The translations under genes were made by a program, and so were the position numbers. Positions 29,705-36,903 of a DNA stretch of 64,000 nucleotides are shown piece by piece; position 1 is the stretch's first letter, and each line of letters starts with the position of its first letter. The notes under the pieces were generated by a model. That model ran no database searches. It was given only the letters and a program-made list of their open reading frames with translations, and was not told where the DNA came from. Source of the stretch: an uncultured Prevotella sp. (lineage in GTDB: Bacteria; Bacteroidota; Bacteroidia; Bacteroidales; Bacteroidaceae); NCBI GenBank assembly GCA_900315955.1, contig ONBC01000004.1, forward strand, positions 16,223 through 80,222, read 5' to 3'.

Positions 29705-29848
29705 AAGTTAGGAGTGAGGAGATAGAAGTTAGTTAGGAGTTAGAAGTTAGGAGTTAGGAGTTAGAAGTTAGGAGTTGTCTCATTCCACACTTAACATTCC
29801 ACACTTAACACTCCACACTTCACATTCCACACTTAACACTTAACATTG
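29705..29848 (+). repeat. Simple repeats between atpA and atpG
   Basis: 29705-29776 is a run of TTAGGAG/GAAGTTAGGAG units on the plus strand. 29781-29848 is a second run made of CACTTAACATTCCACA-type units. This is the only long spacer in the second half of the atp operon. The runs would lie within the mRNA and could affect atpG expression. The first type also occurs at 9950-10025 and 62415-62489. Confidence 0.7.
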
Positions 29849-29853
29849 AAATT

Positions 29854-30828
29854 ATGCCTTCATTAAAAGAGATAAAGACCCGTATAGCGTCTGTTCAGAG
29901 CACGCGTAAGATCACGAGTGCCATGAAGATGGTAGCGTCGTCGAAACTTCATCATGCGCAGACAGCCATTCAGAACATGCTTCCTTATGAAACACTTTTG
30001 GAGCATATTCTGAAGTCGTTCCTCGTCTCCATGCCTGATGCTGCTGAGGGAGACCTCACGCAGGAGCGCAAGGAGATCAAGAGCGTGGCGCTTGTTGTCT
30101 ATTCGTCCAACAGTTCGCTCTGTGGCGGATACAACAACAATGTAATCCGTAAGATGCAGCAGGCAATTGATGGGTATAAGGCTCAAGGCATTAACAATAT
30201 CACCATCTATCCGATTGGTCGTAAGGTAGAGGAAAAGGTCAGGAAGCTCGGTTTTACACCAGCCGGCGACTTTGTGGCTTTGGCTGATAAGCCGAATGCG
30301 GCCGATTGCCGGTCGATTGCCGAGGAGCTCATCAGCAAATACTCCAAGCACGAGCTTGACAAGGTGGAACTCATCTACCACCACTTCAAGAGCGCCGGCT
30401 CGCAGGTTCTCACGCGTCGCGACTTCCTGCCCCTCGACCTCTCGACGGAGAATATCGGTGCCTACAACGACCGCGACCTGTCTTCTAACCTCGTTACGGC
30501 CAAGGCGCAGGAGTATCTTCGCAAGAAGGGACACCTGACCCAGCGGCAGGAGACGGAGGCAAAACCTCTCAACGATGACTTCATCGTGGAGCCGGATTTG
30601 AAGACCGTGCTCTCGGCGTTGGTGCCGAAAGCCCTCGACTTAATGGTGTATACGGCACTGCTTGACAGCAATGCCTCAGAGCATGCTGCCCGTATGGTCG
30701 CCATGCAGACGGCTACTGACAATGCCGATGAACTGCTTAAGGAGCTCAACCTGCAATACAACAAGAGCCGTCAGGCTGCCATTACCAGTGAACTGTTGGA
30801 TATCGTGGGTGGAAGTGCAAACAATTAA
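29854..30828 (+). CDS. atpG: ATP synthase F1 subunit gamma
   Basis: 324 residues, longer than the typical 285-290. The N-terminal helix LKEIKTRIASVQSTRKITSAMKMVA and the C-terminal helix ASEHAARMVAMQTATDNADELL form the rotating coiled coil. The central part (SLCGGYNNN) is the Rossmann-like domain. The extra residues are mainly in the region after residue 195 (NDRDLSSNLVTAKAQEYLRKKGHLTQRQETEAK). It is the last gene of the operon. A terminator follows 40 bases after the stop. Confidence 0.96.
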   Translation: MPSLKEIKTRIASVQSTRKITSAMKMVASSKLHHAQTAIQNMLPYETLLEHILKSFLVSMPDAAEGDLTQERKEIKSVALVVYSSNSSLCGGYNNNVIRKMQQAIDGYKAQGINNITIYPIGRKVEEKVRKLGFTPAGDFVALADKPNAADCRSIAEELISKYSKHELDKVELIYHHFKSAGSQVLTRRDFLPLDLSTENIGAYNDRDLSSNLVTAKAQEYLRKKGHLTQRQETEAKPLNDDFIVEPDLKTVLSALVPKALDLMVYTALLDSNASEHAARMVAMQTATDNADELLKELNLQYNKSRQAAITSELLDIVGGSANN

Positions 30829-30868
30829 TCTACATCTCCTGCCATAATATCCTACGAGAATATTTGTT

Positions 30869-30905
30869 AAATAGGAAAGGAACAAGGCTCCTTTCCTATT
30901 TTTTT
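30869..30905 (+). terminator. Rho-independent terminator of the ATP synthase operon
   Basis: The perfect 13-base arms AAATAGGAAAGGA (30869-30881) and TCCTTTCCTATTT (30889-30901) enclose a seven-base loop and run into a T tract (30898-30905). Three bases after the T tract the -7 element of the next gene begins. Confidence 0.9.
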
Positions 30906-30907
30906 GC

Positions 30908-30915
30908 TAACTTTG
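30908..30915 (+). promoter_or_regulatory. -7 element giving a nearly leaderless transcript
   Basis: TAACTTTG ends four bases before the ATG at 30920 (TAACTTTG-TAGC-ATG). Transcription from this element would start at or next to the first base of the start codon. The -33 region would lie inside the terminator hairpin and has no clear TTTG. Confidence 0.55.
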
Positions 30916-30919
30916 TAGC

Positions 30920-32146
30920 ATGATGAGGAAGTTTGTTTTCATATTTATCATAGCTTTGACATTTCTCCCGACGTGTGCGCTGAACACTTTTGCGCAGAAG
31001 AAGGAAATTAATGATGCCATCGATAAAATCAAGGCCAACAAAGACCTTGACAAGGTTGAAGCGTCTATGACGAAGTTGCTCAAAGATTCTGTCAACCGTC
31101 GCAAAGAGAAGATATGGAACCTTCTTTTCGAGTCGTTGCAGAAGCAATACAAGGCGGGAAACGAGAAACTTTATCTCAAGCAGAAGTACGACACGGCGGC
31201 CTTGTTCAATATTGCTTCGAGGATGTTTACGGCAATGACCGACTACGACAGCATCGATGCCTTACCCGACAAGAAGGGCAGGGTGAGACCTAACATGCGG
31301 AAGCAGAACGCAAGCACACTCAACACCCTTCGCCCCAATCTCTTCCACGGAGGTATCTATTTTATTGGCAAGCAGAACTATCAGCAGGCTTATTCTCTCT
31401 TTGACCAGTATATAAGCGCAGCAGACTTGCCGATGTTCAAGTCGTACAACTATTCGTCTAAAGACAAGTTTCTGCCTGTCGCCGCTTATTGGGCCGCTTA
31501 CTGTGGCTACAAGATGCATGATGCCAAGAAGGTGCTCCACAACACATATTTAGCACTCAAAGACAAGGAGCACCACGAGTCGATGATGCAGTATCTTGCG
31601 GCCACTTACATGCTTGAGAAAGACACAGCGCGGAGTGTGGAGACGTTGAAGGACGGCTTTCGTGATTATCCCAAGTCTAACTATTTCTATGCCCATCTGA
31701 TGGATTATTATTCCCGTAAGGCTGATTGGAAGGAAGCAACGAGCCTTACGGAAAAAGCCTTAAAGGCCGACAGCACGAACCTCACGGTATGGTTGGCTCA
31801 CAGCACGCTGTTGATCAATACAGGTGACTATGAGCACAGCTTCTTGATTGCTGACTCACTGGTGAAGCGCGACAGTACCATGGCGGAGGCATGGCTAAAT
31901 GCCGGTCTTGCCAAATACAATCTTGGTGTGAATCTCGACAAGAGCTCTCAAACTTTCAAGCAGAAGAGGCAGCAGACGCTCAAATATTATAAAGAGGCTT
32001 TGCCTTATCTCGAGCAATATCGTAAACTTGCGCCTCAGGAGACCGACAAATGGGCGCTGCCACTCTACACAATCTATTTGAACCTTAATATGGGCAAGCA
32101 GTTTGACGAGATCGACAAGATTATCAATGGCAAGCCCAAGAACTGA
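30920..32146 (+). CDS. Secreted TPR-containing protein
   Basis: 408 residues. The N-terminus is a signal peptide (KFVFIFIIALTFLPTCALNTFAQ). The body is helical with several TPR-like units (for example residues about 215-330, ATYMLEKDTARSVETLKDG, SYYSRKADWKEATSLTEKALKA-like segments). It probably lies in the periplasm, and no enzymatic motif is present. A second ATG follows the first directly (30923). The near-leaderless promoter arrangement is noted separately. Confidence 0.75.
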   Translation: MMRKFVFIFIIALTFLPTCALNTFAQKKEINDAIDKIKANKDLDKVEASMTKLLKDSVNRRKEKIWNLLFESLQKQYKAGNEKLYLKQKYDTAALFNIASRMFTAMTDYDSIDALPDKKGRVRPNMRKQNASTLNTLRPNLFHGGIYFIGKQNYQQAYSLFDQYISAADLPMFKSYNYSSKDKFLPVAAYWAAYCGYKMHDAKKVLHNTYLALKDKEHHESMMQYLAATYMLEKDTARSVETLKDGFRDYPKSNYFYAHLMDYYSRKADWKEATSLTEKALKADSTNLTVWLAHSTLLINTGDYEHSFLIADSLVKRDSTMAEAWLNAGLAKYNLGVNLDKSSQTFKQKRQQTLKYYKEALPYLEQYRKLAPQETDKWALPLYTIYLNLNMGKQFDEIDKIINGKPKN

Positions 32147-32226
32147 CGTTGCTGTCAAAGTAAGTATTAGATGATCATTCGGAGCCTGCGAAAAGATAAT
32201 TTGTTTGGTAAAAATCTTCGCATATT

Positions 32227-32258
32227 TTTGGGAAATACATTCATTGTTAGTAAATTTG
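32227..32258 (+). promoter_or_regulatory. Consensus promoter of the 32.3 kb unit
   Basis: TTTG at 32227-32230, a 20-base spacer and TAAATTTG at 32251-32258. This is the closest match to the Bacteroidetes consensus in the window. It would drive the gene at 32298 and possibly the following genes up to trmO, which are closely spaced. Confidence 0.7.
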
Positions 32259-32297
32259 CAGAAAAGAATACATTAACCGTTAAAACGACTATAGTGT

Positions 32298-32951
32298 ATG
32301 GCAATTGAAGGTATTTTCCGCGATGAGATAGAGATCAGGCAGATAGACAAGTTCTTTGCCTTTGAGATGGGCCGGCAGATCCATCGCTATATCAAGGCGC
32401 ACGGTTCCTTGTCGATGCTTGAGAAGATAGAGCAGCGCATCGAGGCCCTTAGCATCCCGGAGCGTGAGAAAGGTATGGCTAAATATATCGATCTCAATCG
32501 TAAAGTCATTGAGAATCTTGACTGGCGGATGCTCATAGCCCGTGCTATGGCTAACTATTGCGACTCATACAACTATTTCCTCAAAATGGTTGCCGACGAG
32601 CAGACCATGTGTTTCTATGAGGAGCGCATGAAAGAGAAATATGTGCAGTTCCATGAGGTGTTCGAAGACAACGGCAAGTATGGCATCAAAGATGTTGACG
32701 GATCCGTTCTGCTTCATCCTGCTTATGATTTTCTGCGCACGCCCTTTGTCTATGTCGACGACCTTGTATCCATGCCTGTCATAGCCGAGAAAGACGGCAA
32801 GATGGGGCTTGTGCTTCCCGATGGCCGCGATACGGTCGTTCTTCCTTTCGATTATGACGATATCTCTTTGCGTGACGAGGAGCCTTGGTTTGAGTTGACC
32901 AAGGACGGACAGACAAAGCTCTGGAATGGCTTGGATGAGCTTGCCGACTGA
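32298..32951 (+). CDS. Cytoplasmic protein with WG-like C-terminal repeats
   Basis: 217 residues without signal or membrane segments. The first half is helical and charged. The second half (from DNGKYGIKDVDGSVLLHPAYDFL) has the pattern of WG/KWG-type beta repeats: G-K-Y/M-G-hydrophobic followed by D-G and a P-x-x-Y/F-D segment, present twice. No function is known. It heads the 32.3-36.3 kb group. Confidence 0.65.
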   Translation: MAIEGIFRDEIEIRQIDKFFAFEMGRQIHRYIKAHGSLSMLEKIEQRIEALSIPEREKGMAKYIDLNRKVIENLDWRMLIARAMANYCDSYNYFLKMVADEQTMCFYEERMKEKYVQFHEVFEDNGKYGIKDVDGSVLLHPAYDFLRTPFVYVDDLVSMPVIAEKDGKMGLVLPDGRDTVVLPFDYDDISLRDEEPWFELTKDGQTKLWNGLDELAD

Positions 32952-33013
32952 CAATTCTCAGATGGTTGGTTTTTCGGTGAAATAGAAAGTCTTGCAGTGA
33001 AAAAGGAATAGGT

Positions 33014-34849
33014 GTGAAAAAGAAAATATGGTTATTGGTGCTCACCTTCTTGATGTGGACACTGATATTTGTCTTGCAAAAACCTGTTTTTCTGCTTGTC
33101 TATGGCGGCATGGCGCAGGTGTTCCAGGTGATCTCCCACGGCCTCTCCTTAGACCTGTCATTGTCGGGCTATCTCTCCGTCATCCCCGCCCTTGTGCTGC
33201 TCATCAGCAGTCTTCCGCTGCGACAGCTCCACAGTATCCGTGCCAGTCGTATTCTGATGGCTGTCGTCGGAGGCTGGACGCTGATTGGCGCCGTAGTCGT
33301 TGCCCTCGCCTTTGTTGCCAACATCGCGCTTTACGGCTATTGGGGATTCCCTCTCGATTCTACTCCGCTCTTCTTCCTTTTCTCCTCACCCTCGGCAGCG
33401 ATGGCGAGCATAGAATGGTGGCAAGGCCTGTTTGGCCTATTTGCCATAGCGGTAGTCGTGGTTTTTATCCTCTTGCTTTTCCATTTGCTCTGGCGCAAGT
33501 GGGGTGGGGATGTTTTTACATTTAGAACCGGCCGATGGCAATGGCTTCCGATGCTTATCCTCACGGCGCTACTCTTTCTCCCTATCCGGGGTGGGGTGAC
33601 GGTGTCGACCATGAACACCGGTGAAGCTTATTTCTCCGCTGTGCAGGAGTTGAATCATGCTGCTGTCAATCCGTTGTTCTCTTTCATGGAGAGCGTCAGC
33701 CGCAACCAAGATTTCGCCTCGCAGTACCGCTTTATGGATGACAAGGAAGCGCGCAGAATCTATCATCACCTTTACAATACGCCATCCACCGACAGCATCC
33801 GTTATGTTCTTCGTCCCGGGGTGAAGCGTCCCAACATCTTCATCATCGTCATGGAGAGCTTTTCTGATACCTTGACGCATGTCCCGGGTGTCACTCCTAA
33901 TCTCAATCAACTGAAGCGCGAGGGTCTTTATTTCTCACGGTTCTACGCCAACAGTTTCCGTACCGACCGCGGGCTGTTATCGGTGCTGCAGGGTTATCCG
34001 TCGCCCGCTACGGTGAGCTTGATGAAATATCCGAAGAAGACGGCAAACATGCCTTCCATCGCTGCGCATTTGGAGAAAGCCGGCTACGAAGCATCTTATT
34101 ATTATGGTGGTGATGCCGACTTCACGAACATGCGCTCTTTTTTAATCAATCAGGGTTTCCGAAAGATCACGTCGGATGTCGACTTTCCTGTGGGCGAGCG
34201 ACTGAGCAAATGGGGAGTACCCGACCATTTGTTGTTCAGGCGCGCAGAGAAAGAGATTCTGTCCTGGCCGGCCGACGGCAAACCTCGTCTGACCGTTATC
34301 CAGACATCGAGCTCTCATGAGCCTTTCGATGTGCCGTACCATCGGCTGAATGACAAGATTCTCAATGCCTTTGCTTATTCAGACAGTTGTGTAGGAGGAT
34401 TCGTGAAGTCGTTGCGCAAGAGCCGGTTGTGGAACAACAGTATCGTTATCATGGTGCCCGATCATTTAGGGGCGTGGCCGCAGCATGCCGATAATTTCAA
34501 GCCATGGCGCTATCATATTCCGTTAATTTGGGTTGGAGGTGCCCTTCGTCAGCCCATGGTCATCAAGACGTTAGGCTCTCAGCAGGACATTGCCGCCACG
34601 TTGCTTTCACAGTTGGGCATTGAGCATAGGGACCTGGTCTTCAGTAAGGACATGTTCAACCCTTCTGTCCCTCATTTTGCTTTCTTCCTTCCCGACGATG
34701 GCATTGGGATGATTACTGAAGACAATGAATTGCTTTATGATAATAAGTTGAAAAAGACAGTTTACGATACCGGCAAGAAGAAAGGCAATAATCTCAAAGA
34801 AGCACAGGCGCTTCTTCAGGTGTTGTTTGATGATATATCGAAAAGGTAA
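33014..34849 (+). CDS. LtaS-like membrane phosphotransferase (alkaline phosphatase superfamily)
   Basis: 611 residues from a GTG start. Five membrane helices occupy residues about 5-195, and an extracytoplasmic sulfatase-fold domain follows. Residues that match the LtaS active site are visible: Glu281 (VMESFS), Thr317 (NSFRTDRG) and Asp483-His484 (MVPDHLG). In Gram-positives LtaS transfers glycerophosphate. Here, in a Gram-negative setting, a glycerophosphate or phosphoethanolamine transfer to surface glycans or lipids is the likely role. The donor cannot be told. A PAP2 phosphatase follows after 15 bases, which fits a shared lipid pathway. Confidence 0.88.
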   Translation: MKKKIWLLVLTFLMWTLIFVLQKPVFLLVYGGMAQVFQVISHGLSLDLSLSGYLSVIPALVLLISSLPLRQLHSIRASRILMAVVGGWTLIGAVVVALAFVANIALYGYWGFPLDSTPLFFLFSSPSAAMASIEWWQGLFGLFAIAVVVVFILLLFHLLWRKWGGDVFTFRTGRWQWLPMLILTALLFLPIRGGVTVSTMNTGEAYFSAVQELNHAAVNPLFSFMESVSRNQDFASQYRFMDDKEARRIYHHLYNTPSTDSIRYVLRPGVKRPNIFIIVMESFSDTLTHVPGVTPNLNQLKREGLYFSRFYANSFRTDRGLLSVLQGYPSPATVSLMKYPKKTANMPSIAAHLEKAGYEASYYYGGDADFTNMRSFLINQGFRKITSDVDFPVGERLSKWGVPDHLLFRRAEKEILSWPADGKPRLTVIQTSSSHEPFDVPYHRLNDKILNAFAYSDSCVGGFVKSLRKSRLWNNSIVIMVPDHLGAWPQHADNFKPWRYHIPLIWVGGALRQPMVIKTLGSQQDIAATLLSQLGIEHRDLVFSKDMFNPSVPHFAFFLPDDGIGMITEDNELLYDNKLKKTVYDTGKKKGNNLKEAQALLQVLFDDISKR

Positions 34850-34864
34850 TAAATAAAGGAAAGA

Positions 34865-35569
34865 ATGTTCGTTTCGCTTTTGCTTACATCGCTGTTGCAG
34901 ACGCTCGAAAAATGGGATACCACCATTACTTTAGCTATCAATGGCTTCCATTGTGGATATCTTGATAACTTCATGATGATGTATTCGGGCAGGTTTATTT
35001 GGATCCCGTTGTACGTGAGCTTAGTTATCATCATGTTTCGCAACTTCCCACGGAAAGCGGTGATCTACTGTCTTCTTTTTACGGTCTTGCTCGTTACCTT
35101 GTGTGATCAGACGGCCTCTTCCGTTCTTCGCCCCATGTTTGGCCGGTTGCGTCCCGCTAATTTAGATAACCCTATCTCATCCTTGGTTCACATCGTGGAC
35201 GGTTATCGGGGTGGCAGACATGGTTTCCCGTCTGCTCATTCGGCGAATGGATGGGGAACTTTTCTTTTTATGACTTATGTCTTTAGGCGACGCGTACTCT
35301 CCATCACGTTAGCTGTATGGGCTTTTCTGATGTGCTGGTCGCGTATCTATTTAGGCGTGCACTATTTTGGTGACATTGTCTTTGGTATGATCGTAGGGTT
35401 TATCACAGCAAGCCTGGTCTATTATGTCTTCCAGCACATGCTCCGGCAGTCGGTGCATTCTTTGAAACCGAAGGATGATTCCTGCAAGCTCTATTTCCCG
35501 GCCGGAGTTTGCCATATCGAGACAGCGTTGATACTCATCCTTGCCTTCTTCACCCGGTTCTCATTCTGA
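34865..35569 (+). CDS. PAP2-family membrane phosphatase
   Basis: 234 residues with about five to six membrane helices. The three phosphatase motifs are present: RPMFGRLRP (the first Lys of KX6RP is Arg here), PSAHS, and SRIYLGVHYFGD. The family dephosphorylates phosphatidic acid, undecaprenyl pyrophosphate or similar lipids. The position directly after the LtaS-like gene suggests that it recycles the lipid product. The annotated C-terminus enters the 12 bases before trmO without overlap. Confidence 0.9.
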   Translation: MFVSLLLTSLLQTLEKWDTTITLAINGFHCGYLDNFMMMYSGRFIWIPLYVSLVIIMFRNFPRKAVIYCLLFTVLLVTLCDQTASSVLRPMFGRLRPANLDNPISSLVHIVDGYRGGRHGFPSAHSANGWGTFLFMTYVFRRRVLSITLAVWAFLMCWSRIYLGVHYFGDIVFGMIVGFITASLVYYVFQHMLRQSVHSLKPKDDSCKLYFPAGVCHIETALILILAFFTRFSF

Positions 35570-35580
35570 AAGTCGTACGC

Positions 35581-36255
35581 ATGGATATTCAGCCAGTAGC
35601 CATTTTCCACTCCCCATTCAGTTCAAAGTTCGGTATTCCTAAACAAAGCGGACTCGTTGAAGACCTTGAAGGCACGGTCGTCTTTACGGATCCTTACCGT
35701 TCCGCAGACGCGTTGAGAGGTATCGAGTGCTTCGATTATCTGTGGCTCATCTGGGCTTTCAGTGCCAATAAGCATGCTGCTCACGGGCTCACCGTCCGAC
35801 CGCCGCTCTTGGGAGGCAATACGCGGCTCGGAGTCTTTGCTACGCGCTCCCCGTTCCGACCTAATCCGATAGGCCTTTCATCCGTGCGTCTGAAAAGCGT
35901 GGAGTGGGAGACAAGTCAGGGGCCGGTGCTTCATGTGCTTGGAGCCGACTTGATGGATGGCACTCCGATCTATGATATCAAGCCCTATGTCACTTATGCC
36001 GACTGCCATCCGGGGGCGAAGTCGGGATTTGTTGATCAGCACCCCATCGAGCGCTTGAATGTCAACATCCCAAAGGCTCTTGCCCAAGTCTTAGGCGAGC
36101 AGCAGACGGAAGCCTTGCGTAAGGTTCTTGAGCTCGATCCGCGGCCGCATTATCAGCACGACCCCAACCGAGTGTATGGCATGCCTTTCGGTGGTAGGGA
36201 TATTCATTTCAAGGTTGATGAAGACTCCAATCTTTGGGTCTTGTTCAATCCATAG
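35581..36255 (+). CDS. trmO: tRNA m6t6A37 methyltransferase TrmO (TsaA/YaeB)
   Basis: 224 residues from the ATG at 35581 (MDIQPVAIFHSPF). The frame extends to 35509, but that would overlap the PAP2 gene and adds nothing family-like. The TrmO beta-barrel signature is clear: FPKQSGL-type start (KFGIPKQSGLVED), GVFATRSPFRPNPIGLS, and DIKPYVTYAD. The enzyme methylates t6A37 of tRNAs reading ACY codons. A C-terminal domain (PHYQHDPNRVYGMPFGGRDIHFKV) is kept. Confidence 0.92.
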   Translation: MDIQPVAIFHSPFSSKFGIPKQSGLVEDLEGTVVFTDPYRSADALRGIECFDYLWLIWAFSANKHAAHGLTVRPPLLGGNTRLGVFATRSPFRPNPIGLSSVRLKSVEWETSQGPVLHVLGADLMDGTPIYDIKPYVTYADCHPGAKSGFVDQHPIERLNVNIPKALAQVLGEQQTEALRKVLELDPRPHYQHDPNRVYGMPFGGRDIHFKVDEDSNLWVLFNP

Positions 36256-36321
36256 CCACGTATGCGCTGATTAACAAGAAGACAAGATTGCCTTCAACGT
36301 GAGCCTGCCTTTTAATGATAC

Positions 36322-36352
36322 AAAAAAAAGAGGTGTCTTGTCCAGACACCTC
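36322..36352 (-). terminator. Terminator of tRNA-Lys
   Basis: On the minus strand GAGGTGTC, a seven-base loop and GACACCTC are followed by eight T. It starts seven bases after the end of the tRNA and fits a rho-independent terminator. Confidence 0.9.
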
Positions 36353-36358
36353 GTCAAG

Positions 36359-36431
36359 TGACTCGCATGGGGTTCGAACCCATGACCCCAACATTAAAAG
36401 TGTTGTGCTCTACCAACTGAGCTAGCGAGTC
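36359..36431 (-). tRNA. tRNA-Lys (anticodon UUU)
   Basis: The 73-base cloverleaf on the minus strand has acceptor arms GACTCGC/GCGAGTC, a D loop with AGCTCAGTTGGTAGAGC, an anticodon stem CAACA/TGTTG with loop CTTTTAA (anticodon TTT), and a T arm with GGTTCGAACCC. The discriminator base is A. CCA is not encoded (TTG-type bases follow). A terminator follows at once. Confidence 0.97.
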
Positions 36432-36903
36432 AATCAAAATATATTTAAGAGGAAGAGCCTCTCTTTTGTTTTGCGTGTGCAAAGGTAGTAACTTTTTTTT
36501 TATTGGCCAAATATTATTTGATATTTCTTTTGAGTTCCTGCCAAAAAGGTGTTGAGAATTTTATGAAAGTGGTTTTGGAGATGCGCTGATAGGTTGCTCC
36601 AGATTTCACATTGACACGTATGAGGCAGGATCGCAAGACGGTGATATGCCGGAAACGGATAACATTAAGGTGAGTTTTGACCTCGGTTCTATTTACTTTC
36701 TTTATTGAGACCGTGGCTTAAAATTGATGCGAAATTATATTTTTGATGTAGATTGCACTTTTTTGGCACAATCCTTGCTTATTGGATAGGAAAAGCGTAA
36801 ATTTGCAACAAAGATAAAGACGTCTTCATAAAAAGGCGCCTCTAATAAAAGAAAGGAAGACAATACATGACCAGTCAGTTTTCACCAAAAGTATCTGAGA
36901 TCC
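36432..36903. other. Intergenic region upstream of clpC
   Basis: It holds an AT-rich stretch that would carry the tRNA-Lys promoter (minus strand, not clearly recognised) and the clpC promoter at 36775-36805. The first 35 codons of clpC, in a different frame, lie at 36867-36971. I see no repeat family or small gene in 36541-36770. Confidence 0.5.
36775..36805 (+). promoter_or_regulatory. Promoter of clpC
   Basis: TTG at 36775-36777, a 20-base spacer and TAAATTTG at 36798-36805. Transcription would start near 36811, upstream of the true ATG at 36867. This supports 36867, not the TTG at 36904, as the original start of the gene. Confidence 0.6.
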
